From Cheilinus undulatus (lineage: Eukaryota > Chordata > Actinopteri > Labriformes > Labridae), in assembly GCF_018320785.1 (NCBI RefSeq), contig NC_054873.1, forward strand, positions 33,198,196-33,262,195: 64,000 nt of DNA, given 5' to 3'. The notes below the pieces were generated by a model. That model was not told the origin of the DNA, made no database searches, and saw nothing but the letters and a program-made list of their open reading frames with translations. Positions 15,301 to 24,482 of this stretch are shown here, piece after piece. Numbering within the stretch: position 1 is the stretch's first letter; every line of letters begins with the position of its first letter. A program made the position numbers and the translations under genes.

Positions 15301-16786
15301 TTTCAGCAAAGGAAGTATAGCATTGTCCAAAACGTCTTGGTATGCTGAAGCATTAAGATTGTCCTTCACTGGAGATAAGGGGCCTAGCCCAAATCCTGAA
15401 AAACAGCCTCATACCAATATCCCTCCTCCACCACCAGACTTAACAGTCGGCATAATGCAGTCAGACAGGTAGAAGTTCAGAACTCAGCTACGAATTCAGC
15501 AGAGCACTGGCCACTTTTACGCACCATGCACCTTAGCAGTCGTTGACCCTGCTCTGTGATTTTATGTGGTCTTCCACTTTGTGGCCGAGTTGCTGTTGGT
15601 CCTAAATGCTTCCACTTTCTAATAATATCATTTACAGTTGACTGTGGCATATCCAGCAGGGATGAAATTTCCCTAACTGTCTTATTGCAAAGGTGGCATC
15701 CATCAAGGCACCAACACTTGAGCTCTTCGGAAAGATCAATTTTGTATCACAAATGTTTCCAAATGGAGACTGCATGGCTAGGTGCTTGATTATATACATC
15801 CTTGGAACCTGGTCTGATTGAAAAAAAAAAAACCTTGAATGAAATAATTAACAGGGGTGGCCAAACATTTTTGTCCATATAGGGTACACAGGGATCAAAA
15901 CAGATATCCCTGGCATTTGACTTTATGACCTCTTATCGTGGACGTCATAAGAGGGTAATGTGAGCAAGAGTTTAAAGGCTAAAGAAGAGCAAGATAGAAA
16001 AGGAAGACGACGACAGGCTTATGTCGGACACAAACAGCATCATCGGTGGTTGAAAAAAAAGTAGATGTAGTAATGCAAAATGCAAACTTTGCACCTCTGC
16101 CTATAATTTGAAATACCTGATTTTTTTTTGGAGATCTTACCAAAGTTACCCAGTATGATTTCTTGAGTGTCTATGCAGATCTCCAGTGAAGTGACATTAG
16201 AGAGGTCCTGAGTTCCACACAACCACTCCTGTGAAAAACAGAAATGCAGAGCAAACCAGTTTAACTGTACTGACACAATGAACTGTGGTTGTCAATTTAG
16301 TTTTATTTAATATAGATGTATACTTGTGATTTTAATATAGCCAATGTTAATTTTGTCCACTAAAAGTATAACTAAAAATGTTAGCCAACAACCTTTTCAA
16401 TACAGCCAAGAACAGTGATACTTTCATTTAAATCATGCAGACAGGATGGAAAAAGTGGGGTTTAAATCTTTTTTGCATGTCGAAATTTGCAATGTAATAT
16501 TTAGAGCAAATACTGGAGATAAAGCAAGGCTTACAGACCAAAAACTTGAGCCAGAGAAAAAAAAAGAAAGTACAGATTGTAATGGTAGGTCAACTTCATG
16601 CTTTAAATATCAGTGACTTACCAGCTTCTCTGGAGTGAGGTAAACCTCCACCGCTGTTTCAGAGTGCTCACATGGCTTGGTTGCTGGAGTTGGGTTGATG
16701 CTGCCTGATCCACTGAGCTCTGTCACTTGGATCCGTGCTGTACCAGGTCGGACCTCCTGAGGCACAGACCTAAGACAACAACTCAT
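155..16786 (-). CDS. lrrc56: LRRC56, leucine-rich repeat protein (whole gene, 12 coding exons)
   Basis: Joined on the minus strand from coding exons 16786-16622, 16228-16141, 14508-14448, 13250-13154, 10235-10038, 4970-4796, 4689-4480, 4301-4234, 3579-3437, 1819-1614, 1514-1163 and 332-155, giving 1941 nt and 646 residues plus TGA. All junctions are GT-AG and the phases agree. Residues about 75-200 hold five leucine-rich repeats, with [14 protein letters not shown] and [12 protein letters not shown] nearly as in human LRRC56. The family is known from human LRRC56, a ciliary protein linked to dynein-arm transport and mucociliary defects; that role is inferred here. The fish protein is about 100 residues longer than the human one (about 542, recalled), in the low-complexity C-terminal part. 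It lies head to head with hras, as in human. The splice site of exon 8 is ambiguous by 9 nt (4689 or 4698), in frame either way. Confidence 0.9.
401..1062. mobile_element. Non-autonomous DNA transposon in lrrc56 last intron
   Basis: The left end reads as CACTCACAGATCATTTTATT and the right end, inverted, as CAGTCACTGATCACTTTATA, imperfect terminal inverted repeats. The interior (for example catgtagacatggtcagtg) is the common fish element whose ends carry a CTTTATTAGGTA box. An A-run lies at about 865-888. The 94-codon open frame at 734-1018 lies inside and is not a gene. Confidence 0.65.
1163..1514 (-). CDS. lrrc56: lrrc56 exon 12, large C-terminal exon
   Basis: A 352-nt exon encoding residues 471-587. 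It is low in obvious domains, with a basic stretch [13 protein letters not shown]. The donor is GTATGG. The phase of both joins agrees with exons 11 and 13. Confidence 0.78.
1614..1819 (-). CDS. lrrc56: lrrc56 exon 11, acidic tract
   Basis: A 206-nt exon encoding residues 402-470. It holds [20 protein letters not shown] followed by an acidic run ([12 protein letters not shown], about residues 425-436) and a Ser-rich end. Acceptor TTTTTCAG, donor GTGAAA. Confidence 0.78.
2551..3410. mobile_element. AT-rich repeat family A, copy 1
   Basis: Begins cctcctgagacctaag and resembles, in opposite orientation, the element at 26629-28344. The bulk (2880-3330) is a degenerate aaattcccc-type low-complexity stretch. 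The right end is uncertain. It lies in the lrrc56 intron between exons 11 and 10. Confidence 0.45.
3437..3579 (-). CDS. lrrc56: lrrc56 exon 10
   Basis: A 143-nt exon encoding residues 355-401, including [17 protein letters not shown] and [14 protein letters not shown] predicted helical segment ends the exon. Acceptor TCGCAAAG, donor GTACCA. Confidence 0.8.
4234..4301 (-). CDS. lrrc56: lrrc56 exon 9, LCGNP-type motif
   Basis: A 68-nt exon encoding [18 protein letters not shown] (residues 332-354). The LxHG...(L/F)CGNP...R(A/E)RR motif is shared with human LRRC56 and confirms exon order and frame. Confidence 0.85.
4480..4689 (-). CDS. lrrc56: lrrc56 exon 8, Ser/Pro/Arg-rich linker
   Basis: Encodes residues 262-332, a Ser, Pro and Arg-rich region containing [13 protein letters not shown] and [10 protein letters not shown] and ending NLTHG. 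The donor GTCAGG is weak in its flanks. The exact acceptor is either 4689 or 4698 (three extra codons). The two longer open frames over the same bases are shadows. Confidence 0.75.
4796..4970 (-). CDS. lrrc56: lrrc56 exon 7, end of repeat domain
   Basis: Encodes residues 204-261, with [18 protein letters not shown]. This is the usual capping segment after a leucine-rich repeat array and matches human NYRAEVRKLIPQLQVLD. The donor is taken as GTGTGT after 4796, which leaves one base of Gly262. Confidence 0.87.
5385..5673. mobile_element. Short hAT-type element with target duplication
   Basis: Ends resemble the CAGTGGTTCTCAA-type hAT termini (left CAATGGCTCTTAAC, right inverted CAGTGGTTTGAC). 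It is flanked by gtttagaa (5377-5384) and gtttggaa (5674-5681), an 8-bp target duplication with one change. No transposase is present. Confidence 0.65.
5682..7560. repeat. Intron stretch with dispersed repeat fragments
   Basis: About 6000-6350 resembles the 3' part of dispersed repeats also seen near 18840 and 37400 (shared phrases about a lost-gene-like 'ttccacagtcttgg' block). About 6380-6500 holds the tatcggtatcagc / aatttgtaaatatt family that recurs near 22790, 24000, 25060 and 33430. No gene is visible. Confidence 0.4.
7560..7990. other. Unique-looking intron segment, candidate conserved element
   Basis: High-complexity sequence with homeodomain-like cores (taattaa near 7616-7620 and 7791-7795) and no recognised repeat. 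Conservation cannot be judged without other fish genomes. Confidence 0.25.
8740..9742 (+). mobile_element. DDE DNA-transposon relic, no intact ORF
   Basis: Matches, by eye, an abundant fish element with phrases such as ctctcagaagtaaagatg and ttaccatttcatga. Near its right end a frame reads [11 protein letters not shown], a decayed form of the DDE-type FQQDNAKPH motif with the catalytic Asp lost. It lies in the lrrc56 intron before exon 6. Confidence 0.55.
10038..10235 (-). CDS. lrrc56: lrrc56 exon 6, leucine-rich repeats 3-5
   Basis: A 198-nt, phase 0-0 exon encoding 66 residues (138-203). It contains [22 protein letters not shown] and [13 protein letters not shown], three consecutive LxxLxLxxN-type repeats, and is the most conserved part of the gene. 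Acceptor TCTTTCAG, donor GTAGGA. Confidence 0.92.
10274..12042. mobile_element. Tc1/mariner-type element with terminal inverted repeats
   Basis: The left end TACAGTGCTGT and the right end (inverted TACGGTGCTGTGAAAAATAT) form matching termini, each starting at TA, the usual Tc1/mariner target. Sub-terminal sequence (tctgatttctt, then a block about cttcaggtca / gtttcagatca) is also inverted between ends. No intact transposase frame. It carries a nested SINE at 11085-11293. Confidence 0.65.
11085..11293 (+). mobile_element. tRNA-derived SINE, copy 1 (nested)
   Basis: Has a tRNA-like head with A-box-like gttagtagagc and B-box-like gggattgattccc, then a pyrimidine-rich body (ctctttctccccatatttcc) and an A-rich tail. 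Flanked by tgagct at 11079-11084 and 11294-11299. Host transposon sequence resumes after it. Confidence 0.65.
12072..12137 (+). repeat. Three tandem copies of a 22-bp unit
   Basis: The unit acaagccttatgtctaagac plus two bases is repeated three times (12072, 12094, 12116) with only the last unit changed at its end. It abuts the right end of the Tc1/mariner-type element. Confidence 0.85.
12636..12812 (-). mobile_element. tRNA-derived SINE, copy 2
   Basis: The inverse of the same family: read on the minus strand it runs gcgcagatggcctgg, gggttcatgtccagcctgag, then a C/T-rich body and aaataaaggcatgaaaag tail. Confidence 0.6.
13154..13250 (-). CDS. lrrc56: lrrc56 exon 5, leucine-rich repeats 2-3
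   Basis: A 97-nt exon encoding residues 105-137, including [13 protein letters not shown] and [10 protein letters not shown]. Acceptor TCTCCTCAG, donor GTAGAA. It ends in phase 0 exactly where exon 6 begins ELYAAYNN. Confidence 0.88.
14448..14508 (-). CDS. lrrc56: lrrc56 exon 4, first leucine-rich repeat
   Basis: A 61-nt exon encoding [18 protein letters not shown], residues 85-105. It aligns with human HLPNLEQLKLNHSRLGSL. The donor is GTAAGTG. It is too short to be found as an open frame and was found by phase and by similarity. Confidence 0.85.
15085..15886 (-). pseudogene. Tc1-like transposase relic
   Basis: The minus-strand frame 15369-15178 encodes [17 protein letters not shown] and [12 protein letters not shown], the region around the second catalytic Asp of Tc1 transposases. 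A Tc1-type end (ggggtggccaaacattttt, about 15851-15870, then gtccatatagggt) bounds it on the right. The left part is truncated and frames are broken. It lies in an lrrc56 intron. Confidence 0.75.
16141..16228 (-). CDS. lrrc56: lrrc56 exon 3
   Basis: This 88-nt exon encodes residues 56-84 plus one base of Gly85. It carries [16 protein letters not shown], equivalent to the human LQLCVDTRE...NFG segment that leads into the first repeat. Acceptor TTTTCACAG and donor GTAAGA are both good. Confidence 0.85.
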
Positions 16787-16798
16787 CTTCACGGGTAC
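16622..16798 (-). CDS. lrrc56: lrrc56 exon 2, start codon exon
   Basis: The acceptor (TTCCAG) ends at 16799 and the donor is GTAAGT at 16621. The ATG is at 16786-16784, so 16787-16798 is 5' UTR. It encodes residues 1-55, starting [12 protein letters not shown]. The segment [10 protein letters not shown] matches the human N-terminal VRVSELSW region. A GTG two codons upstream is in frame but is not a credible vertebrate start. Confidence 0.85.
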
Positions 16799-17071
16799 CT
16801 GGAATTACATGCAAAATGAAGGATATGAACCAAATTGTTATTTGTTCTCAAACAGCCTCATGCTTTAAAAAAGGAAGCAATAACCCACCAATAAGCGTAT
16901 TTGGTGTTAGGGTTCAACTGGCAGCAACATTGCATTAAGATTTGGAAAGGCATGTTGACAAAAGCTAACACGGGAGGGAAGTATAGCCTACTATCCAACC
17001 ACTTTCAGAAAATGAGACCTTCAGTTATAGATTTATATTAGTCCAACATATTTAAAAGTAAAATAAATTAC

Positions 17072-17280
17072 CTGCTGCAGGAAACTGAAGACCAAAAAAT
17101 AACTCAGAACATTTTTTCCGACTCCTTTTTCCAGGTCTGATCCCGCAAGCAAAAGTTTGCTTGACAACCACAGGCGACTTCCTGGATACAGCACGGAGAG
17201 CCCCGTGGTTTCCTGGGACTTGTAGTTTGAATCATTTAGCCTAAGTGACAGCTCTTTCTCATCACCTCTTATGAGTAACA
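17072..17280 (-). promoter_or_regulatory. lrrc56: lrrc56 5' non-coding exon and promoter
   Basis: A splice donor (CTGCAG then GTAATT) at 17072 joins in principle to the acceptor at 16799. No TATA box is seen. The start of transcription cannot be fixed from sequence, so the right end is approximate. Confidence 0.5.
17209..17226 (-). promoter_or_regulatory. ZNF143/STAF (SBS) motif in lrrc56 promoter
   Basis: On the minus strand the bases read ACTACAAGTCCCAGGAA, a near match to the ACTACAATTCCCAGMA consensus bound by ZNF143/THAP11. Such sites are typical of bidirectional, TATA-less promoters. The site lies within the presumed first exon. Confidence 0.6.
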
Positions 17281-17684
17281 TTTAGTTGAACGTATTTCTG
17301 CAGCTAAATCAGAGATTAATTTGTAAACCTCTGCCTGTTCTACCGTAACTCTCCCACATTAGACTCATGATGCATTCAAATGTTCTTTTAAAGCTCTGTA
17401 TATTTACATAACGTAAATGTTCGAATTCTTTTGTATTTTAGCTTGATGTTTTATATGTATTTGCTCAAAATCCTTTTAGTGATAAATCCTAATCTAAATC
17501 TCCCGACATGTTCTAAAGGGCTAGTTTTTGAAGTAGGGTGGGCATTTGAAAAACAAAAACAAAAAACAAGGCATGTTTCCCAAGGTCAAATCCATGGTTC
17601 AGGCAAAATCTTAAAGTTGAATGCACACAGTCTCTCATTTGATTACCTTTACAGATACTGTCCTTTTTAATTTTAGATTTATGG
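17281..17684. other. lrrc56 upstream flank
   Basis: AT-rich sequence between the presumed lrrc56 start and the Tc1-like element. Together with 20399-20790 it is what is left of the presumed ancestral lrrc56-hras promoter interval. No further element was recognised. Confidence 0.4.
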
Positions 17685-18332
17685 TGCCTATAAAAAGCAT
17701 TCACCCTGTGGATGTTTTACCCTTTTTATTGGTTTTATAAATCAATCATATAGACTGAAAAAGATTGTCCTCCAGGATTTTCCTTTATTTTGAAGCATTC
17801 ATTTCACTCTACCTTTACAAGCATTCCAGAGCTGGCTGCTGAGAAGCACCCCCACAGCATAATGCTGCCACCACCATGCTTCACAGTGGGGATGGTGTGT
17901 TTGTGTTGATGTGCAGTGTGTGGTGTTTGCCAAACTTAGCATCTTGTCTGAAGACCAAAAAGCACCATTTTGATCTCATCAGACCAAAGAACTTTCTTCC
18001 ACTTGACCATGGAGCCTCCCACATACCTTTTGGTGAACTCTAGTCGAGATGTAACCTGAGTTTTCTTCAACAGTGGCTTTCTCTTTGCAGCTCTCCCATG
18101 AAGCTTTGACTGGTGAAGAACCCAGGCAGCAGTTTTATGCAGAGTCTCTCTCATCTCAGCTGCTGAAGCCTGTAACTCCTTCAGACTAGTCAGAGTTGTC
18201 TTGGTGGCCTCTCTCACTCGCCTCCTTCTTGCACAGTCACTCAGTTTTTGAGGACGGCCTGATCTGGGCAGATTTACACATGCGCCATATTCCTTCCATT
18301 TCTTGTCGATAGATTCAACATCAGGGGATGTT

Positions 18333-19895
18333 ATAGTAATAATAATAATAATAAACTTTATTTGTATATCACCTTTAAAAACAGAGGTTTACAAAATGCT
18401 TGGACAATAAGCAGAATCACAATTACGAAGCATCAAACACAAACAGCAAAACATCACAAGAAAGACAAAAGCCCAACAACTGGAGAATCCATGAAAAACT
18501 CAGCCAGCAATGTCACTTCAACATCTTAAAAACTAGCAGAACATTCTAAACACGAAAATGATCTCAAATTAGAAGACATTTTAAAAACCCAGATATGTAA
18601 GATTCCATGATAAAAGTGGATAAAAACCCAGAATAATCTAAACCAATCCAGGCAACACAGGACCCAACTACACACAAGAAACCTAAGGATCAGAAATGTA
18701 TAAGAATTTGAAATATTAGGAAGAGACAGAATGGAATATAAATCAAAACTGTAAATGTGTAGAGGTTAACAAGTCATCATACGAAAATTAAAATTCTAGA
18801 CAGTTAAAGATATTAATCAGAATCATAATGATGATAATAGATAATAATAATAGGGGGTTAAAAGCTCTGTTAGGTAGTTTGGAGCCAGGCCCTTCAGTGC
18901 TTTAAAAGTAATGAGTAAAATCTTAAAATCAATTCTAAAACTTACAGTTACAGTAAACAAGTCTGGAGAAGATGAAGGCATGGAGGATTTTGTTATGGTC
19001 TGACTGGCTAAGTATTGATTTTATTTTGGCGATAGGCTCTGAAACCTTAAAACTCCAGGATTAGAATGATTAACTAAAATTAGATTAGAATAAAATACTG
19101 CCCTTGCATTCTTCCAAATATCTTTAAAAACTTACAAACCTTACTTTTTCCATTTTCTTTCTTTTATTCTACAGTCCCTCTTTAGTTCATTTATGGACTC
19201 TGTCAGCCAGGGCTGGGGTGTACTGTTTGACCTTTTCTCTTTAAAAGGTGCAACAGGGTCCAGGGCAAATTTATAAGTGTGATAAAAAAAAGAGAGACAA
19301 GCTCTTCTGTGTTAAAATTTGGATTAAGGGCAGTTAAAGACGCAAAATCAAAGATCGCCTTAGACTTACCGGCAGACTGAATTAAAAACCCTTCTAAGAA
19401 CAGGTGCATTTTCAGTAAAAGCTGGCTGAGATAAAACCATGTTAAATAAAATCAGTTTGTGGTCTGACAAACAGATATCCTTAGTAAAAAAATCATCAGG
19501 ATTAAGACTAATGTATAAAACCAAATCAAGCTTGTGGCCTTTAGAGTGAGTGGGTTCCTGTATCGCCTGGGTGAGATTAAAAGATTCAAGAGTTTCCATA
19601 AAATCAATGGACAGAGTTTGCGAGGGACAGCATACATGTATATTAAAATCACCCAAAATGAGAATTCTGTCATATTTAGAAATAAAATGGGATAAAAACT
19701 CTGAAAACTCTTGAATAAAAGCATTGTTGGGTTTGGGTAGTCTGTATATCAATATGATTAAAACAGGATCTTTTGATTTGATAATAAAAGTGAGGTGTTC
19801 AAATGACTTAAAACTGTTATTTCAGATGGGGGGACATTTAAAAATGTTCTTATAAATGACAGCATCTGATAGCCTGGGGCTGCTGAAGGTAAGTA
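18333..19895 (-). mobile_element. LINE with endonuclease domain, reverse transcriptase lost
   Basis: The minus-strand frame 19752-19366 encodes YRLPKPNNAFIQEFSEFL, RILILGDFNIHV and GHKLDLVLYISL and ISVCLSDH-like residues, typical of an APE-type endonuclease in fish LINEs. A following frame to about 19203 continues the linker. The reverse transcriptase is absent. The 3' end is an AAATAAAGTTTATT then (ATT)n tail at about 18336-18362. Clade not assigned. Confidence 0.7.
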
Positions 19896-20215
19896 AGTAT
19901 GTTCAGTGTCTTGGAAGTTTTTTTTTGTATTTTACTCCTGCTGTATTTCTTAAATAACCTTTTCTCTGAGTTGCTTGGAGTGTTCATTTGTTTTCATGGT
20001 GCAATGGTAGCCAGGAATACTGACTTACCAGTGACTGAACCAGCCTTTCAGACACATATGTCTTTCCACTACAATCAACTAAGACACATTCACTGCACTC
20101 AGGTGACCCCCATTTCACTAACTGTGAGACTAGTAGCACCAGCTGGCTGGACCTCTGTTAAATTAGGTCAGTCATTTTGAAGAGAGTGAATATTTAGGTA
20201 ATTTTTTACACATAC

Positions 20216-20290
20216 TTTATAGGAATCGGTTTCACGTTGACATTTGGGGGGGGGGGCTTGCATTTTTGGTAAAAAAAAAAAAAAAAAGAA
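20216..20290 (+). repeat. G-run and A-run
   Basis: A run of about ten G near 20247 and about seventeen A near 20272, within the right half of the Tc1-like relic. Confidence 0.7.
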
Positions 20291-20398
20291 AAGATTAAAA
20301 AAAGCTAAATTATAATGACCATGATTGATTTATTTAAAAAAAAAAAACAATAAAAAGGTAAACATTCAAGGTGGTGAATAATTTTATTGACACTGTAT

Positions 20399-20860
20399 CA
20401 CCACAGAATTTTAAGTGCAGTTATATTAATGTATTTATATATCCAAAAATGCTCGCCTTATTTCGATGTATGCGAGAATTTTTGGAAAGTTCCCATATTT
20501 CCTGCAGCCCTTGAATGCATCAGTAACATGCATGGTAACCGGGGCGGATCTATGTTTTATAGAGCTGGGCGTGGGCTCCTCACTCCTCATCCCCTCTGCT
20601 CTCTGTGGAAGCACATTGTTCAACGCGGGCTCGTTTTACCCAGAACCAATGAATGCCTTGGTGCATTTTAGCTCCTGAAAACCAAACACTTTCTCGGAGA
20701 TAACAAGGTACAGATATCTGAGGACGGCGGGAAGCAGACCAAGAACATTTTGTTTCCTCATCATTATCACAGCTGAGAGGCAACAGAGTTGAAAGATTTT
20801 TTTTCTTCTTCTCCTGTAGACGAAACGTCGCTGTTGTCGCTAATTAGACCCCTGCTTGTT
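20399..20860 (+). promoter_or_regulatory. hras: hras promoter and 5' non-coding exon 1
   Basis: A strong splice donor (TTGTT then GTAAGTATG) at 20861 ends a non-coding exon. The start is not fixed; it probably lies within 20700-20830. The region is TATA-less and somewhat richer in CpG than its surroundings. It should splice to the acceptor at 34634, across a 13.8-kb intron. Confidence 0.5.
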
Positions 20861-21904
20861 GTAAGTATGCACTGCACATTCCTGTGTCCGAAATATGTCG
20901 GCACTGACTGTTTTGTCTATTTATACAGCTTTAAGCTTTTTGGAAGCACTGCTGGAGATTGCGGTCTACAGTTGAAACACGTTAGCTAGCTATTACATTT
21001 AAATATAAGCCCTCTTAACTGAATCGACGCGAGCAAGTCCGCCTTCTCTTTTTATATGTATGGCTAGATATGCAGTGAATTTTGTCTACATGTCTTTAAA
21101 ACACAGTATTTGTGTTAGCAGCCTCCCTTGAGTTGGGGTGTTGTTACTTGGTTATGGAGGAATTTTACTGGACTGTTATGAATTTTCCCTTATCTTACAC
21201 TGAAACAGAAACTGAAGGCATTAAATGAATACATCCATAGTGGGGAATTCACGTCCTGACGTTTGCGTTAGTGAGTAAGACAGTCTTGAGTGTGAGCTTG
21301 CTGCTGCCGATAGTGGCCACACAGACGAGTAGGGTGACGCCCCGTCACACTGAGTAAAAACTGAATGTATCACTGCGGAAGTTAGATTCCATTACAAAGC
21401 ATTAAGAAAGCTGACTTTGGATTTATCTGCTCTCTGGAAGCTGCTGTCAAACTGTTGGGCAAGTTTTACTGAGCAAAGATAGCTAAGGCAGCACTTATGT
21501 TAGATTCACTCATAACATGGCTGTAGGGCTGTCAGTAGAAGGGAAACTATTTATCCACTTCGCTTGTCATAAAACCCAGGCTTATACATTTGGATGTGAG
21601 CCTTGGACTGCTAAAAACAAACGATATCAATGTCTTAATGATACCATGGAGGGGTATAGCGTCCAATAATGGACAGTTTTTGTTTTCAATTACCAAACAT
21701 TGCATGCAAACCTTAGACATTGTTTTCAAGCAATGATTTGCCTATAAAATATGCCTACATATCATGTCTAAATATTCACGGTACAAACAATTAAGTTAGT
21801 GGCTGGATCAGCTGAAGACTTTTATTTATTCATCGTTGTCCGTTATACTTTTTCAGTGTACTTTAAGGACTGAAAGTTAACTTGTTGATCCTCAAAGTTT
21901 AAAT

Positions 21905-22400
21905 TCGAGAGGCATCTGGCTGCAGACCTCTATGGTGGGACGTTTTGGGCTCATCTGTTGCAGACCTCTACAATGAGGTAACTTCGACCATGGGGTAGTA
22001 AGTGACATACTAACACTTGTTACGTTTCCTTAGTTTTTGGTGCGTAATTTTTTTGTTTGATCCTTCTCCCACTTACCCTAAACCTAACCTTCAGGGCTCA
22101 AGTGCCTCACCCTAACCCTCTCTGGGTTTTCCTTATTTTGTGTTATTTTAAATTCAGATTTATCCCCCTCAGTAAATTTTCGATTTAAATTTTAAAAAAC
22201 TGCTGTTGTGAAAAATAGCCACTTACTGTAATCTCTGACAGTGAGTGGAAAATGTACATTATTCAGTAAGTCATTCTGGTTCCAGCTTGGGTAATGTACA
22301 TCACTTCCGACCCCACAGTTGAGGTTGCCTCATTGTAGAGGTCTGCAACAGATAATCCCAAAATACCCCACCGCAGAGGTCTGCAGCCAGATCCTCTTGT
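21905..22400. mobile_element. MITE family B, copy 1
   Basis: Both ends carry ggcatctggctgcagacctc or its inverse, with a second inverted box (gttgcagacctctacaatga) just inside; the arms extend about 100 bp. The interior has ccctaaccctctctgggttt. No coding sequence. Sits in hras intron 1. Confidence 0.75.
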
Positions 22401-22734
22401 TAAACTGTGCGTTTTAAGGGTGCAGTGTGTAAAATTGGGAATATTAGAAACATATAATGGCCAGATTCTAAATTGCAATGCTTGCATCTCCAGTGGTGAT
22501 TGTGGCAACAAGTGTTATTCAAAATAATGCAGACCTGTTTTTTGGTCCCTTTTGTAGCACTGTGGAAACAAGCAAAATGCAAAAATCCAAGATGGCTGAC
22601 TCTGTGGAGGGAACTATTTCCAAAGGCTATTGGAAGTTAACAAATATAAAACATTTTTTTATATTTAGGTGATCAAACACTCATTCAGATGGGTCCTAAT
22701 TTCATTTTTACCAAGTCTGTTCAGCTAAATGTTA

Positions 22735-22865
22735 CAAGGCTAAATATTATACACTGCATCTGTAAGGACTGAAGTTTTAGGTCTGAACTACATTTAAATA
22801 ACAGTATCGAGATTGATATCGAATATCTGCAAAAATCCGATATTTTTTGCATCCCTAATAATTTC
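22735..22865. repeat. Dispersed 'tatcgat' repeat fragment
   Basis: Contains ctgaactacatttaaa and gatatcgaatatctgcaaaa, shared with stretches near 6380, 24000, 25060 and 33440. Read as a degraded interspersed repeat of unknown class. Confidence 0.4.
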
Positions 22866-24003
22866 AAGATCACACAGTTCAAAAATTGACATAAATCTAG
22901 AAAAAAATCAAACAACCTAAATACTTCTGGCAATACCCCCAGCAGCATAGATGTATGTCCCAGAAATCAGTGTTGGGGACTTTGTTGTTTTCATTTATCA
23001 AACTTTGAGAGCAAAGTCCTACACACTGTATTTGCACAACTAATGCATTGTGGAGGAATTTGTTTGCAATTTTGACAGATTTGCTCCTCTGTTAGGCGAG
23101 TGTCTTATGAAAAAGAGAGTTTTCTTAAGCTTCTGCACTTTCTGAAACTATGTTCATTTAAATAACATAAGTTTTAAAACTTCTAGCATCAAAATGTATC
23201 AGAGTTATCAAACATCACTATACTGTTTCCCTCAAGAAAAAAATAGCATACATCTTTACATTATTGGCTGTAGGGTACATCATTTAACTAAACTGCTGTT
23301 CATATCTCATCCTTTAATCCAACTCAGTATCATTCCTCCAGTGGACATCAGCACCATGAGTCATATGTAACATGTCATCTACATACCTTTTCCATGATCA
23401 TATAGACTGCTGGAGAACATTGGATGTAGACTGAGTCATATGAGTTTGACATCAGTGTTCAGATAAAGGGCAACAGCTGGAGGTAGGGTAGAGGTGCAGT
23501 GTTAGTCTTTTGTCCTTTTCTGTGGACAGCTGTCGCCTGGGTCGTGCCCATCGCAAGCCAAAAATTAATGTGACTCTTTTGGATAACAAGATATTACAAA
23601 TGACTTTTATTTAATGCTTCTTTAATATGCTGCTTTAATTGGTGCTGTGGAGTGGTTACTTTTGTGTTGTGTAATAGAATATTTAAGGGATGTTTTGATT
23701 ACAAAGGAGCTTTACCACCATAAACTTTGATATATTAGTTCAGATGCATGGATTATGAAAACTTAAGCCATTAACCAATGTGTGAAAGAACAATTTAGCT
23801 GATAGCTGTCAGCAGTTTTTTTCTGTTTTCATCATTTCTTTTGGTGTAACACTCAGGCATTTAACCAAAATCCCACAGATGTCCAGAGGTGGGAACCGGA
23901 AATGGTCAAATGTGAGCTCATGTCTGCATTTTAGGACTCATTCGTGCACCACTCTTTTAGCATACAAAGCCAAACACCGGGATCTGCAGATATGAGTATT
24001 TTT

Positions 24004-24043
24004 GCTGATATGTACAGCTGATATATTGGCTGTACATATCAGC
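24004..24043. repeat. Perfect 15-bp inverted repeat, 10-base loop
   Basis: gctgatatgtacagc at 24004-24018 and its exact inverse at 24029-24043. It falls inside a degraded copy of the tatcagc repeat. Confidence 0.85.
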
Positions 24044-24314
24044 AGCACAAGTCATATATCAGCTTTAAATAACGACTAAATCTATAACTGTACCATCAGG
24101 TATAGGTTGTTGACATGCCACACTGTCTACTGCTTTACTCCTCTTTAAGCTCTTCTTGACTTGGCCTCTCTTTTCACTGGAGACACTTGGTGGTTGTTAC
24201 AATTAATAAATAATAAATGAGGTGTTTGTGTATTATATTGTTATTGGTAAAAGATAAAATGAGTTTGGAAATATCGGCATCTCATCTCATCTCATATATC
24301 AACAAAAATCCTTT

Positions 24315-24482
24315 ATCGTGCATCTCTTATGCCTTTATTCCTAGAGGAGGATGGAATGAGAGAGATGGGGAGAGACATGCAGGAAAGGAGCCACAGGCAG
24401 GACTTAAACCCAGGTCGCCCATGCATATAGGCCGCGCCTTAATCACTCCACTTTGCCATCTTTGCCATCTTTGCCCCAGAGA
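24315..24482 (-). mobile_element. tRNA-derived SINE, copy 3
   Basis: Minus-strand order as in copy 2: gatggcaaagtggagtgatt, gacctgggtttaagtcctgc, C/T-rich body (ctgcatgtctctccccatct), then gaataaaggcataagag tail. Confidence 0.6.

Larger units (their letters stand above)
17685..20398 (-). mobile_element. Tc1-like transposon, split by a LINE
   Basis: The left end (ggtgcctataaaaagcattc) and the right end (inverted cagtgtcaataaaattattc) are imperfect terminal repeats of one fish Tc1 family. The left half (to about 18330) has a minus-strand frame with KKVLWSDEIKMVLFG, the segment with the first catalytic Asp. The right half (about 19895-20398) carries the family's other flank (gccaggaatactgacttacc, cattcactgcactcaggtga). 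The LINE lies between the halves. Relic, not active. Confidence 0.7.
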
